Positions 1 to 12,351 of a stretch of DNA of 64,000 bases are shown one piece after another. Made by a program: the position numbers and the translations under genes. Position 1 is the stretch's first letter, and every line of letters begins with the position of its first letter. A model generated the notes under the pieces. That model ran no database searches, was not told where the DNA came from, and saw nothing but the letters and a program-made list of their open reading frames with translations. Source of the stretch: Amblyomma americanum (lineage: Eukaryota; Arthropoda; Arachnida; Ixodida; Ixodidae); contig NC_135505.1 in NCBI RefSeq assembly GCF_052857255.1, positions 135,135,356 to 135,199,355 on the forward strand, written 5' to 3'.

Positions 1-242
1 TTATAGACTGTATAACCTTCCTATAGATATTAAATTTTGTCTATTCATAGTCTATAGTCTTTGTATAGAAAAAAGTCTACTAAAACTGTATTGCCATAAA
101 TCTATAGACTGTCTACAGGGTGCCTGTAAGAGAGTTGTATTGGCTACAGACTGTTGTGTAGGGTCCGTCTATAGAGAGTCTACAGACGTTATAGATAGAA
201 GTATACAGACAGTCTATAGACTTTCTAAATAAAATTTTGTAA
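1..242. mobile_element. TATAGAC MITE, copy 1 (cut by window edge)
   Basis: Dense TCTATAGACTG / GTCTATAG motifs in both orientations, ending in AAAATTTTGTAAG, which is one TIR of the family seen complete at 54267-54554. Confidence 0.6.
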
Positions 243-1003
243 GTATCCAAAAATTTAAGCTTGCATTTGCACATAATATGTCATAAAAGTGCATGTATAG
301 GGTGCTATTATTTATGCATCACTTACTTGGCTACGGTACGACAGGTTGTCTATACCTCCAGCTGCCTTGCACACATTCTTTACCTGTTTCGCCTGCGAAT
401 ATAGATAGAGCATTGTCAGTTGTACAGCACGCTGTGGTGAAAAGTATCCGCTACTCCAGCTCTAAAATGAATTCGTTTTATCGTCCTGCTTTCTGCGACA
501 TTAAAATTCTGATGAGCCGTGGCTGGTGTGTTATGACTTTTTTCACAGCGAGTTCTTTTGTCGAAACTTTAATTTAGTCCAATAATATTTTTTATCATGG
601 CGAACTAATTAGATTTTGTTTATAATAGGAAAAGTTGGTTACATAAGGTTTTTTAAAGCAGTTATTGAAAAAGCGATGGTTGTTTCTGTCGCAGGTGTTG
701 CGCCGTCCATCACTAAAACCAAAAAGTAAAATATTGCGTGAAATTAGATGTTTTTTCGGCGTTCTGAAGAATGATGTCACAAACTGGAGATACTTTGTAA
801 GGCAGTTGAACGTTTTATCACTACTTTCATAGAGCGCCCTACCGTTATTGCAAATGCACAAAGTAAATAATTCCGGCATATCTTGTCGGGCAACGGAAAG
901 ACAAAGAGATCGTGTAGAGTGCACTGTTGTGTGAGCGTCTGCCGCTCCAGTGTGCACTTGGGCACTCCGTATACGTCCTGTGTGTAAGAGTGGCCCTACC
1001 CTT
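243..1003. other. Unassigned stretch between MITEs
   Basis: No feature recognised. ORFs here lack codon bias or motifs, and no GR 3' exon was found on the minus strand. Confidence 0.4.
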
Positions 1004-1265
1004 TTCAAAAAGATCTGTAGACTGCTCATAGACTTCTTGTAGACTTTGTTGCCTTCCTGTAGATATTTCCTTTCGTCTATTCATAGTCTATAGACAATAG
1101 TTTACTGTAAGGTTATGGACATAAATCTATAGATTGTCTATAGACTGTTTATAGGATTTGTATTGCCTATAGACTGTTGTCTACGGTTTGTCTATAGGCA
1201 GTGTATAGACTTTATAGAGAGAAGTCCATGAACAGTCTATAGACTGTCTAAAAACTTTCGTAAGG
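1004..1265. mobile_element. TATAGAC MITE, copy 2
   Basis: Same internal order of TATAGAC motifs, with a terminal CTTACGAAAG abutting the GR-like relic. Confidence 0.6.
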
Positions 1266-1464
1266 GGAACACCACACAGTGATATTTAAGGGTCAAAAAA
1301 TTGCGTTCCCTGAAACTCTGCAGTGAATCCAGCGGCCGCTTCACTGCCATTGAAGCAAGTCTGTAAAAGACATCCGCATTCACCAGCAACCGGTAAACAA
1401 TATAATACGTCACCAAACTGACTAAGAAGTTACCCTGTGATGACGTCGCGAGCGCAGCGCACAT
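1237..1464 (-). pseudogene. GR exon-1-like relic, copy 1 (hypothesis)
   Basis: The minus strand encodes an open, hydrophobic stretch with LLVNADVFYRLASMAVKRPL. The order SL-x-T-Y..., LLVN, SMAVK-x-P resembles the end of GR exon 1 in gene 3 (VLVNLSSMAVKSP), although spacing differs. A TATAGAC MITE abuts its 3' end. It has no conserved N-terminal RLCG block and no partner exons. Resemblance is by eye only. Confidence 0.3.
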
Positions 1465-1537
1465 CTATCTGTAGGAAAGGTCTGGATTGACGGAGGTCAT
1501 AAAAGACTTTTATACAAGAGTGCAGCTGAACTGTCGT

Positions 1538-1629
1538 TCCCCAGTGGCGCAATTGGTTAGCGCACGGTACTTATACGACAGTGCTTCGTGAGCTATGCCG
1601 GGGTTGTGAGTTCGAGCCTCACCTGGGGA
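1538..1629 (+). tRNA. tRNA-Ile (UAU) with 19-nt intron, copy 1
   Basis: The full cloverleaf can be drawn: acceptor TCCCCAG/CTGGGGA, D stem GCGC/GCGC, anticodon stem CGGTA/TGCCG, T stem GTGAG/CTCAC with loop TTCGAGC, and discriminator A at 1630. The anticodon TAT is 1572-1574, and a 19-nt intron (1576-1594) interrupts the loop after base 37, as in animal tRNA-Ile(UAU). The mature length is 73 nt. Against the usual animal sequence the acceptor stem has compensatory changes at pairs 1-72 and 3-70. A run of ten T at 1634-1643 can terminate Pol III. The gene sits beside a MITE and a GR-like relic, and the same composite recurs at 11.6, 14.7 and (tRNA only) 17.5 kb. Confidence 0.8.
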
Positions 1630-1633
1630 ATGC

Positions 1634-1643
1634 TTTTTTTTTT
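1634..1643 (+). terminator. Pol III terminator (T10) after tRNA-Ile copy 1
   Basis: Ten consecutive T residues four bases after the discriminator. The other three copies also have T-runs just downstream on the minus strand. Confidence 0.6.
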
Positions 1644-1683
1644 CTAAAATTTATGTAATATCGAAGCCGATAAGGCCGTAGGA

Positions 1684-1771
1684 TTTCTCTATAAAAAAGT
1701 TTATAGACGTCGCCCTTACAGATTTCTTTAGACAATCTACAGACTGTCTTCAGAAATTTTTGTTAGAGTAA
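1684..1771. mobile_element. TATAGAC MITE, truncated copy 3
   Basis: Short fragment with TTTATAGACG, ACAATCTACAGACTGTC and a TTTTTGTTAG end. Confidence 0.4.
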
Positions 1772-1892
1772 CGTAACTGGGACTAATCCATCAAGCGTTA
1801 TCTGCAGGCCACACCGGAACCAGTGGCTAGAAAGGAGGCTGTTGCACAAAGAGTCCGTCTTTCCTGTGCCTGAAAGGACTGCGCATACTCAC

Positions 1893-4073
1893 CTTGTTAA
1901 TCAGTGACTGACTCCCGTAGGCGAGAGTAGCGGACTCATACGCTAGGTAGGCGCAGTACACGAATAGACTATAGCGCTTGTCGTTGACGAAGTCGGCCTG
2001 ACAGGCTTCATGCACACAGAGGCACGGGACCATCAAAACACACAGTGTCGATACCACCAGTGGCCAACGCCAGATGTTGTTGATTTCCTCTTTCAATTGG
2101 CACACCGTGGACAGGTTAAGCCTTATCTCCTCTACGAGGGCCGCTTTGTCTACGTGGTGCGTAGAGGCAGAATTGTGGGGATTCATGGCGCCTTTCAACA
2201 TACTCAGCTGTTTCTCGACATATTCCGAGAGCACTTGGCAGGATGCTCTCAAGGAGACGGCGTAAATGCTGTCATAAGTGAAGTATACAATTTGGGTGAG
2301 CAGTATCTGCGTCCACGAGTAGATTTGCACGAGCAGACTGTGCGCCTTAGCGCTGGGCCATTCGGACGGATCGTAATGCGTGTCGATGACGGTGAGCACC
2401 ACACAGTAGAGCACGCAGAGGCACGCCCTCTGGATGTCAGACCAGAAGAACCTCCTGGGGGCGCAGCAGTCGCAATTCAGCACGCCTATTTTCTTTTCGA
2501 AGACGGACGCCCGCTGGTAGTAAGCGACGAGCCTGGACGATCCCATTAGCGTGCAGATAAAGTTCACTAGTATCCTGAAAAAAAAATGCGCAAAGCTTTG
2601 AATACAAGAAATGAAAGCAGAGGGGAAATTTCCTGCTTTATCGGAGCGATACATTTAAATGCACGAAATTGCTAGTGTAAAAAAACTGGCAGTAGGGAAG
2701 AAAAATTATTGCCCAAGTTACATCGTATCATCATCAGCCTGACTACACCCACTGCAGGGCAAATGCCTCTCCCATGCATGTCTCTCCAATTAACCCTGTC
2801 ATTTGCCAGCTGCGCCCACCCTATGCCTGCAAACTTCTTAATCTCATCCGCCCACCTAACTTTTTGCCGCCCCCTGCTACGCTTGCTTTCTCTTGGAATC
2901 CACTCCGTTGCCCTTAAGGATCTGAGGTTATCTTGCCTTCAATTTCATTACATGCCTTGCCCAAGCCTATTTCTTCCTCTTGATTTCGAGTAGGATGTCA
3001 TTAACCCGTGTTTGTTCTCTCACCCACTCTGCCCGCTTCCGGTCTCTTAACGTTACACCTATCATTTTTCTTTCCGTCACACGCTGCATTGTCCTTACCT
3101 TTTTATATCATATCGTATCATGATATCATATCAGTTGATATCATGTAATAAACTCTAACACATCTCCAATCAAAACCTTTAGTTTGAAACCCAACGTTTC
3201 GGAGCCGGTTCGGATCATTCTTCAGGGTTGACGGGGTGGTGGTAGCTGGCGTCTTAGATGTGCTAGAGCCTTCAAACCTAACCAGACAGGCAAATCTGTC
3301 AAAATCTTCAGTTTTCAAGCTGGATCATAATATGCTTGATCCTTTCATGGGTCCAGAAAGCGCTTTTTGGGCAGTCGCGTCCAGAGTAAAGCCTTCTAGA
3401 GAAATGTGCTCAACAAAAAGCCCATTTCTACCATGGCGCGGTGTCTAGCGAGGGGTGTTTTTCCAAAATCCTCGTAGTAGAAAACAGTGCAAGCCGCCAT
3501 GCTTTACCCCTCTCACTATGTTAGTCGAAACCATGGCCAATTTTTATGCCCCCCCCCCCCTCCCCTACAAAAAAAATATCTGTAATCCCTCGTAAAGACA
3601 GGAGTACACGTTCTCCTATCCATGCGTGCGGCCACTCACGCGGTCGTGGCCCATTAGACAGTGGAGAGAAATCGAAAGAAATGAATGCATTTATGAGCAC
3701 ACACACTGCGCCCTTACCTGAAGAATAAGATGCTCTGTATGCAGAGGCGAAGGCCACTCTTGAATCGCTCTTCAGGTACCGCCGTTTGACGGATCAGGGC
3801 CGAAAATACACCCTGATCGATCCATAGGAAAAACGCGAACCACACGGCGCTGTAGAGGGTGTACCAGCTCTTCCAAACCACCCTTGGCACTGCTGAATCG
3901 CTGGTGCTGAACAGGTCGCGGATGAAGAACCAACCGCACAGGCGGGCCATTCGAGCGTGGACACGAAAGCTTCGCGCCATCAACGAAGGGCAGTTTGGGG
4001 GCTTATGACCGGAGCCAGAACTTCTTTGACCGGCGATAATCGTTGCTCTTGCCTCGAATACTTTCTGCTGCAT
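1893..4073 (-). CDS. Gustatory-receptor-like gene 1, 5' two exons (partial, runs off window)
   Basis: Likely a multi-pass chemoreceptor of the arthropod gustatory receptor (7tm_7) family in the membrane of sensory cells. Exon 1 is 4073-3718 (ATG at 4073, donor GT at 3717-3716). Exon 2 is 2574-1893 (acceptor AG at 2576-2575 after a long T-run, donor GTGAGT at 1892). The first junction is phase 2 and rebuilds an Arg codon (FFR|ILVNF). Exon 2 is exactly 227 codons after that codon and ends in phase 0. The 346 codons seen contain MARSFRVHARMARLCGWFF, a W-K-SWYTLYS segment, several hydrophobic spans, and the family-like motif VCQLKEEINNIWRW before another membrane span. Gene 2 has the same exon lengths, phases and motifs, which strongly supports the model. 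The last ~75 codons (three short exons in gene 2) were not found between 1 and 1893 and probably lie outside. No lesion seen. Confidence 0.8.
2728..3115 (-). mobile_element. RTE-type non-LTR retrotransposon, 3' fragment
   Basis: The minus strand encodes a piece ending in RSRGRQKVRWADEIKKFAG, then WAQLANDRVNWRDM and a short tail, followed by an ATGATGATG-type end. Arg-rich GR-x-x-x-RWADEI...W...LA-x-DR-x-x-W is the usual C-terminus of RTE-clade ORFs, and the trinucleotide tail fits. It is a dead fragment in intron 1 of gene 1. Confidence 0.7.
3116..3717. other. Unassigned part of gene 1 intron 1
   Basis: Nothing recognised apart from a C10 tract near 3550 and a short low-complexity TCATATCA block near 3110-3145. 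Confidence 0.4.
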
Positions 4074-4075
4074 CT

Positions 4076-4103
4076 CCCTCTTTCTCTCTCTCTCTCTCTC
4101 TCG
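4076..4103 (-). promoter_or_regulatory. (GA)n tract just upstream of the gene 1 start codon
   Basis: On the minus strand an almost pure GA repeat lies directly 5' of the ATG at 4073. GAGA tracts are common in arthropod core promoters and 5' UTRs. It may equally be a neutral microsatellite, and no TATA box or initiator was identified. Confidence 0.25.
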
Positions 4104-7100
4104 CGTCTCCAGTCAGCTTGTCTTTACTGCGGGATGAGAAGAAAAAAGGCGTTTGTTCGGTAAGAAAACTTTCCACTTGTCTCTCTTAAGCAGCGGTCAC
4201 CAGCAGTAGCACACGTATGTTCAGCACTGTTGTACAAAAATTTTGAATATTGGAATATTGTAAGCTACTCTTATAGAAATATTGCAGATAACGGTCCATT
4301 CTTCCGATATGCAGAGAAATTTTTCGTTTAAAGTTTTTTCATCACTCGCATCGAGCAGTTAAGACTGTCATAGACGACCAATGGGGAACGTTTTTCACTG
4401 TAGCAAAAGCGTTAATAGCAAAAAATACAAGCCTGTTCACGGGATATGTTGGATCACATTGAATGTTATAGTAAAATCCTGTAACATATGAGAAAATTGC
4501 TCGTTGAAAATGCTTTTGTCTAGAATTGTTGGGTATGGAGACAAGACGCATTGCGTACGAATGACAAGGTATTTTACCTGGAACACCCTTGTGACGATGC
4601 TTTAATGGATTTGATTGAAAACACCAAATCTCAGCTTTAACTCTTGTGAACTTTCCATCCGATCAAAAACGCCCCCCCCCCCCCCTATTCCACCCCCCCC
4701 CCCCCCCCGTGGGGGGCAGCTATAGCAGCTCATTCTGTCACATAGTCCGACTGTATACAATCGGGTACAACTCAAGAACGAAGCGGATTTTCTCTGTCAA
4801 AGGATACCCTTTCAGCCAAAGGCGTCGGCCGATTCTCATAAGCCCGCTAGCATGACAATACAGGGAGCGGCAGATGAAAGGGGATGGTCGCCTCCCTCCA
4901 TGCTAGGAGATAGTCCCCTCCCTGCATTATTATGCACTGTCACGCAACTCCCTGCATTGTCACTCTAACAGGTTATTGTGAACCGGCCGACGCCGTTGGC
5001 TGGAAAGGGGCCCTTTGAAGGGGAAAAGACGCTTCGTTCTTGAGATGTACCCGACTATGGCTCACTGGGTGGAAAAGACGTTAAGTCCGAAGCGGTTTGA
5101 AGGTCATCGCTTTAAGGTCACCTTCAAAACTAACCGTTCATGACAGAGCAACCAAACTCAACGTGGGAGCCACATATCCTCACCAATTTTCTTCTGTCTC
5201 CTTTCGGAAACAAAGTGTCACTACAGCAGCTTCTTCAGGCTACATTAAACTTTAATAAAGAGCGTTCATAAGGGTTCGGGCTGTTCTCTAACAACTTCAT
5301 GCCTTTGTATCACTGGAGAGCGCTGTGACTATAATGACACTAACTATAACTAAGCAACGTGCTAGAACACAGAATTATACACGAATGACTGAACTCTTCG
5401 GTTTCTTCCTACGTGAGTGCAAAGGAGAAAAAACCTTACTTTCAAGGTTTTCGCCGATGCCAAGACGTTACCAGCGGAGGTGACTGCGACTCTTGTTATC
5501 ACCGCCAACGAGAGTTGAATTCGTTCCCTTTGCTGTGATCCAGTTTAATATCAGGTTGGTCTCGACAGCTCTGTCGATGTCGTCGAAATGTAAGCACACT
5601 CTTCAGCAAAATAATCAGGCGCACGCAAACTAAATCCTCCGAGTAAAGGCTGTTATAGGCAAAGGCAATTTTTTTTTTGCGTTCGTGTGCAGCCACTTTA
5701 GGCCGAATGGTCTTGTTTAATATCCGGCCATTCCACACGCTGCAAAAAACAAAAACAAAAGGTGATCGGGATTGGCAGGTTGCAGTGCTTTTTCGATGAA
5801 TAGTAGAAGGGGACAACGTGCCCCATGAGTGATAAGTGCAGGTGAGATGAGTATATTCGATCGTTTAGCGCGTTCTCACGTTCTGAGCGGCGAATAAGGC
5901 GTTATAACGAAAAGAAATACGACGAACCTTAACGCGCCCAAGGCCACATTTAAAACATGGGGTACTCGTGATGCATACTTCAGGATTAATTTCAACCACC
6001 TGGTGATCCTCTAAAGACGTGACCGAGAAATGTATTATGGATGAGCCGTTTTTCTACTTTTTTTTTCAAAAGTGTCTCCATCAACATTCGACCACACTGG
6101 CCGGAAACAGAACCTGCGAACTAGTGCTCGGAATCACAATTGCAGGAAGCCGGTGCGCTTAAACTCTAATACCAACTTATTCATTTACTTTTTTCACTTT
6201 TTGAATTTTATTTGGGATCTTTGTCCACTAATCCTCCCAGGCCATGCGCAATTGTTCGTGTTTCCAGGAAATTAGAAATCGGGAAACTCATAACCTTTTT
6301 TATGTTGTGTGGTGGCATGCAAAATAAGGGATGAAACAAGGCGCAATCAAATTGTCATTAAGCTGTATGAGTTGAATCCAGTTCTGTCAACTCTTATTTC
6401 GATTCAACGTCAATACCGAGTTGACACTGAATTCCGTCTAATCAAAATTCCACCTCGTTGGCATACGCTTCTCTTGGGCGTGCTGGGACAGAGATTTTTT
6501 TAGGACCTCTACAGTAAATTTCTGATTTTCTGGACATCTGCTTCTACGCCTTCAGCTACTGTAATGCAGGGTGCGGCAGTGCTTCCGCGCCACGTATATC
6601 TAGCACTGCACACACTGGACTTTACAGTTTTTCTTTATTGAAATTCTCTGCACTTTTTTCCTCGGTGTAACCTTCAAAGTCCAACCCCTACATAAAAGTA
6701 TAGAACCCTTCATTTTTGGTAAAACCCGATTTCTTCCCGAAAATGTCCCTTGGACACACAAGCTCAATGGAACGAGGAATACGTTATGGTATACGTATAA
6801 ATGAATGGGCATAGCGAATGCATACGTTATCTTGAACAAAGCTGAATACTCCGCGCTGAAATTAGAGGATATCCTGTGCTTATTCTAAACAAGTGTTTTT
6901 TTCAATTGTGACCTTAAACCTCTTTGAACGCTTGTTATTCATGACGTGGCTTAATTTGAGGATAAGTTCGAAAAGTAAGTTTTATAAACGAGATGCCAAA
7001 ACACGTGATAACCAAGCATTTATTTTGCATCAACCTGTCAACCGATATACACGATTACGAAGACCTCTTAGGACTTTTGCCCCTTTAATATAGCTGCTCA

Positions 7101-7629
7101 AGCCGTACACAATAAATACATGGATCATTAGCATGGTAATTCAGAGTAATTAAAAAGTGCATACTTTTTCAAGTTTTTATGGAATGATGCTTCGGTACGG
7201 GATACAAGCTGTTTTACACGATATCAATAATGTTTAAAGTTTAGTTTCAGACGCTTTAGATGAACGCTGGTGGGCCCCACTTGGCCTCTATTGCATAAAA
7301 TGCAAAGGCGTAAAAAACCGGTCACCAAAAGTAACCGAAGTTCCCTAACGATGTCTCGTAAACGCGCCGAGAATGCTTCCCGCTGCCCGAAGTGCCAGTA
7401 AAATTTTTCCTAGGCTGATTTATGGTTTCGTAACACTGATTACAAAACACTGATTACAAAACACAAATGTGATGATTTGCTCATAGAGTGCTATTGCTTG
7501 ACCTGCCTCAGTCAGCGGGTGACGACAGCAGCCTCATCACACAACAACTTACCCTATCCTCAAGAGTACCCAGAATTGTTTTTTCTTTGCACTCGTTATG
7601 CGTCGAGCAGTATTTACTTTTCTGCTTAA
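4104..7629. other. Unassigned intergenic sequence
   Basis: Two C-tracts at 4672-4709. No gene, RNA or repeat otherwise recognised; short ORFs only. Confidence 0.4.
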
Positions 7630-7905
7630 ATATTATATTTATTTATTTATTTATTTATTTTTATTTATTCAAATACCCTCAGGGCCCGAAGGCATTAAAG
7701 AGGGGAGTGGGACGGACATACATTAGGTCAGATGCAGTGCAGCAGAAAAACAGAATAGAAGAAATGAAAACGCGGCAAAAAATGAACAAGACGTAACACA
7801 AAATAAGGCATGAGAAGGCAAAGGGAAAAAAAACAGCAATTCCCCCACAAAAGACAACATTTCCGGCAGACAACAATAAGACAACGAAAACGAACGCAAA
7901 ATAAA
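7630..7905 (-). mobile_element. Probable LINE 3' tail
   Basis: A (TATT)n run at 7638-7668 on the plus strand is an (AATA)n tail on the minus strand, joined to a conserved-looking block starting TCAAATACCCTCAGGGCCCG. This arrangement is typical of 3' ends of non-LTR elements; no coding remains. Confidence 0.35.
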
Positions 7906-8069
7906 AGTTACTAAAATCTACAAATAAAGATTACATAGGGCAGTCTTAAAAGAACTTGGCTTAGAAATATCGACAATGTGACTGGGAAGGTGCTTCCAAC
8001 TGTCAGAAGGTGCGGGGACAAAAGAAGAAAAAGCGTGTTTAGTATGGCATGTGCCATTGTGTGAGGTCA

Positions 8070-8245
8070 ACAACAACAACAACAACAACATGACGGAACA
8101 CCTACTTTGCGAAGATGATCAATGCGGCCTGAAACATATGTAGGGGTAGTTAGTAGCCGGCTCTTAAGGACAGGATTGTAATAGTAGATCTTATGAAATA
8201 GGCATAGATTATGACAGATGATGATAGATGATGATGATGAAAGAT
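8070..8245. repeat. Short (CAA)n and (GAT)n microsatellites
   Basis: (CAACAA)n near 8070-8090 and (GATGAT)n near 8216-8245, with unassigned sequence between. Confidence 0.6.
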
Positions 8246-8576
8246 CAGATGATGATAAATGGTGCCTAGATGACATCTTCAAGAAGATACAGCGATAAAT
8301 GGCTTGTCCCTTCCCTGCTGGTGGGGAAGCATAGTTTCGCGAAATGAATTCGCCTTGATTAGAATGGCACGGAAAGAATGATTCCTTCTGTGTTACCTTC
8401 GAAGTAGTTTGGTCACAACTGTATCGTGTGGGAACGCAGATAAACGTATTGCGCTTGTTCTCTAGAAACGATGGTCATTTAAATTTGAGTGAGGCAGAAA
8501 GCATGAAAAGACGCAAATCAAGATGTAACCATCATGCTCACAATCATTTAGTGCGCTAGGTTACACATACATACCA

Positions 8577-8876
<300 letters not shown>

Positions 8877-8889
8877 CAACGACAATACT

Positions 8890-9560
8890 GCTGTTGGCTA
8901 TTTTCTTTCGGTATAATATTTCAGCATTTTTCTGCTAAATTTTTTCCCTAAAACGTAAATTGCTCTGTAACTGTACTAGCACTGAGTTCTTACCATGGTT
9001 TTGTCTCCGGCTTCGAGACCTTCCAGCATTGACGCCCGGAAGCAACTGTTTTAGGCACGGAAGACTCAAATCCGAGTGAGAGCACTTTAGCGCTAATGCA
9101 GTTTTTTAATGGAAAAAAAAGTTTTATGTTTATCGTAGTGGCCACCCGGCATTGCGTGACCCACACATGACTGCCATGAGGCGAGCCTAAATGCATCGCA
9201 GTCATGGAACAAATGCTCTGGGGTTTGTTTACCGCGATGGAAGGATCAAACATAGGCCTTGATGTCCTTTATCTAGAGTATAATGTCCGTGTCCTCGTGA
9301 TCAATATTACCGTTAAGCGTTATTTACGTTTCCATGTTTCTATGCCTGCTGATGAAAAGCTTTGCTTTACTGGTCACAAGGAAATCGCTAATGAATCTAC
9401 GTGTCTTCGACGTACACCATGTCAAAATTTGTGGCATTCCGGCAACTGACCTGGTGTTACCGAAGCTACGTTAAAAGCAATGACCGATGACGACGCCAAA
9501 ACACTGGCATATGCGCCGCGTGTCAAGTACACGAGAGGCCTAAAGCCATACAAAATTTGC
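8890..9560. other. Unassigned sequence
   Basis: No supported feature. Confidence 0.4.
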
Positions 9561-9563
9561 ATA

Positions 9564-9835
9564 TAACGTGCACTGACATCGCACAGCACACGGGCGCCTT
9601 AGCGTCCGTGTGCTGTGCGATGTCAGTGCACGTTAAAGATCCCCAGGTGGTCGAAATTATTCCGGAGCCCTCCACTACGGCGCCCCTTTCTTCCTTTCTT
9701 CTTTCACTCCCTCCTTTATCCCTTCCCTTACGGCGCGGTTCAGGTGTCCAACGATATATATGAGACAGATACTGCGCCATTTCCTTTCCCCAAAAAGCCA
9801 ATTATTATTATTATTATTATTATTATCAGCACACG
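9564..9835 (+). mobile_element. SINE A with 5' inversion hairpin
   Basis: Arms 9564-9593 and 9606-9635 are perfect 30-bp inverted copies of the segment around GCGATGTCAGTGCACG, with a 12-nt loop. The rest runs in the normal plus order to the (ATT)n tail. The tRNA head is missing. Looks like an inverted or foldback retroposition product. Confidence 0.75.
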
Positions 9836-10185
9836 AGGCGAGTCAAACGAATGCTGACACCCTTGGTTTGTTTCCCCAACTCCCCAAAAGCTTGAACACA
9901 TGATGATGACGGTGGACGTGTCAGAGAAGCAACTTAATGACCAGAATGTTAAAGAGGAAAACGTGTTGCCGAACTTGAAAACAAAAGAAAGTGGTTAACA
10001 CTTTATATAGAGAGGAAATTGCTAAAAGTTTGGCAAATCAGTGTGAAGAAGTGACAAACGAATTTTCAACCCAAGAAAAAACCAGTTGCCGAAATCAAAA
10101 AAAGTTTGCAGATTGCATACGGAAATGGAAACTACAGATGAAAAACTCAAGCAGACCAAAAAGCCAGGAGTGACGTGGACCTGTA

Positions 10186-10436
10186 CACACGGCGGCTGCC
10201 ACGATGGCTCAGTGGTGAAGGTGTTCGGCTGCTGACCAGAAAGACGCAGGTTCGATCTCGGCCGCGGCGGTCGCATTTTGATGGAGGCGAAATTCTAGAG
10301 GCCCGTGGTACTGTGCGATGTCTGTACATAATAAAGAATCTTAGGTGGTCGAAATTATCCGGTGCCCTCATCTACGGCCTCGCTCATAGCATGAGAAGCT
10401 GTGGGGCGTTATAACCGAAACAAAATAATGTACTCA
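10186..10436 (+). mobile_element. SINE B, near full length, diverged
   Basis: tRNA-like head with A box TGGCTCAGTGG and B box GGTTCGATCTC, then GGCGAAATTCTAGAGGCCCG, the shared central domain, and a tail GGGGCGTTATAACC. Family B differs from A in its linker and tail. Confidence 0.7.
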
Positions 10437-11577
10437 CGACGAAATAACATTAAAATGGACAGAGTTACCCACGAGAAAATGGAGATCTGATCAACACGTA
10501 TAGGAGACATTGCATAGAAACATGTCCTTTCTCGCACACGCTTTCCTTTGTAGTTCTCCTCTCCTCGTTATCCGTTCCCTGTCCCTTTTATTTCCGCCGG
10601 CCGCAGCTCGGGTGCTTAAGATAGGTGGCAACTGCCACTACCGACTTTCTCTTTTTCGTCCTTTTTGTATTTTCTTGCATTAAACCATCACTCTGCTACT
10701 ACTTACTAAACCAAATGCGTGAAACAAATGTGAAGAACCGGCTGGAAGTCTCCGCCTCTACGTACTCATGACGTAGACCGTCACCGTTGTGTCACGTGAC
10801 TGCGCATTTACATCTTACAGAAACACTATGATCTACGTTATATGCATGATTGTCTCAATCAAACGGCCAGAAACAAAAATTCGCCTTTCTCATTCGTGAA
10901 GCCCTCGCCGTTATCCATAAGTAAGCAAACTTTCCTAAAATTTCTAGCCCACTAAAGCGCGCTGCAAGTGAATTTGTGAAGTGAATTGAAATAGCCCACC
11001 TTCTAGGATCTCACGAGTAATGAATAACAGAATCTGTCTAGTGTTCTCGAGCTTTCAATCAAAATGTGCACTTCTTATTAATTAACGTTGTTTGCGTGTC
11101 TTATTGAAGCAAGAGCTCTTCCTCGCCTTTAGTGGTTTATAGGTAACAAAAGCAGTTTTTTCATCTCCGGCACCACACATCAAGAGTTCTTGCAGTATGC
11201 CGTAATACCCCCACGCAATCTTTTTCCTGAAGAATATCCCAAGTATAGAACGAGGTCTACAATATTTATTGGAATGTTCTGTACATTATTGTGGATATTT
11301 TTGCGCGGTAAAACGGCCAGCAAGCTTTTCATCCCGATATGAAATATTGGAAATTTCATTTTAAACTAATTTCATTTTACTCGTATTCCCGCCACTCTTC
11401 GGCCATTCATAACCCGCAATCACCGGCCTTCATCAGGTTGGCGAATTTTTGGGCTGTAGGCCTAAGGCGTTATCGATGGCTTTGCACTCTGATAATCGCA
11501 GTATTGTTTCGATGCCTACTGCCATCGTCCCTGGTACAATTCCATATTATACCAATTCAAAAAGAAAAAAAACACAT
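10437..11577. other. Unassigned sequence before the duplication
   Basis: No supported feature; similarity to the duplicated units begins only at the tRNA. Confidence 0.4.
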
Positions 11578-11669
11578 TCCCCAGGTGAGGCTCGAACTCA
11601 CAACCCCGGCATAGCTCACGAAGCACTGTCGTATAAGTACCGTGCGCTAACCAATTGCGCCACTGGGGA
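11578..11669 (-). tRNA. tRNA-Ile (UAU) with 19-nt intron, copy 2
   Basis: Identical to copy 1 over all 92 nt, including the intron. It marks the left boundary of the 3-kb tandem duplication. A T-run follows on the minus strand (TGTGTTTTTTTT). Confidence 0.8.
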
Positions 11670-11742
11670 ACGACAGCTCAGCTGCACTCTTGTATAGAAG
11701 TCTTTTACGACCTCCGTCAACCACGACCTTTCCTACAGACAG

Positions 11743-11955
11743 ATGTGCACTGCGCTCGGATCGACGTCACGGGTTCACTTCTTATTCAGCTTGGCGACGT
11801 GTTATATTGTTCACCGGCTGCTCGTGAATGCGGATGTCTTTTACAGACTCGCTTCAATGGCAGTGAAGCGGCCGCTGGATTCACTACAGTTTCAGAGAAA
11901 GCCATTTGTGATTCCTAAATATCACTCTGTGGTGTTCCCCTTACTATATTTTTAG
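11743..11955 (+). pseudogene. GR exon-1-like relic, copy 2 (hypothesis)
   Basis: Same relic as copy 1, in unit A of the duplication, reading HFLFSLATCYIVHRLLVNAD and then ASMAVKRPLDSL. It ends at the TIR of the adjacent MITE. Confidence 0.3.
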
Positions 11956-12213
11956 ACAGTCTATAGACTGTCCACAGACTTTTGTCTATAAAGTCTATGC
12001 ACTGCCTATAGACAAACCCTAGAGAATAGTCTGTAGGCAGTACAAATCCTCTAGACAGTCTAAAGACAATCTGTAGGTTTACTGCCATACACTTTTATTA
12101 GACTTTTGTCTATAGACTGTCTATAGAATACGAACAGACAAAAGAAATATTAATAGGAAGGCAATAGAGTAAGTAAGAAGTCTATAGAGTGTCTATAGAC
12201 CATTTTTATAATG
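11937..12213. mobile_element. TATAGAC MITE, copy 4 (unit A)
   Basis: Begins CCCCTTACTATA, ends CCATTTTTATAATGG, with paired GTCTATAGAC motifs between. Confidence 0.65.
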
Positions 12214-12244
12214 GTCACTACATCCTTGTCTTGATCTTAATGTA

Positions 12245-12351
12245 CAATGGTGGAACCAGTGAAACAGACGCAGGACAAGAAGAAGGAGGCACACACACAC
12301 GCAAGATCTCCTTGTTCTTGTTCTGCGTCTGTTTCGATGGTTCCACCATTG
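12245..12351. repeat. Foldback element C (unit A)
   Basis: 37-bp arms at 12245-12281 and 12315-12351 (three mismatches) beginning CAATGGTGGAACC, with a loop containing (AC)n. Confidence 0.7.

Noticed and set aside
2010..2549. 179-codon plus-strand ORF
   Set aside because: Shadow of gene 1 exon 2 on the other strand.
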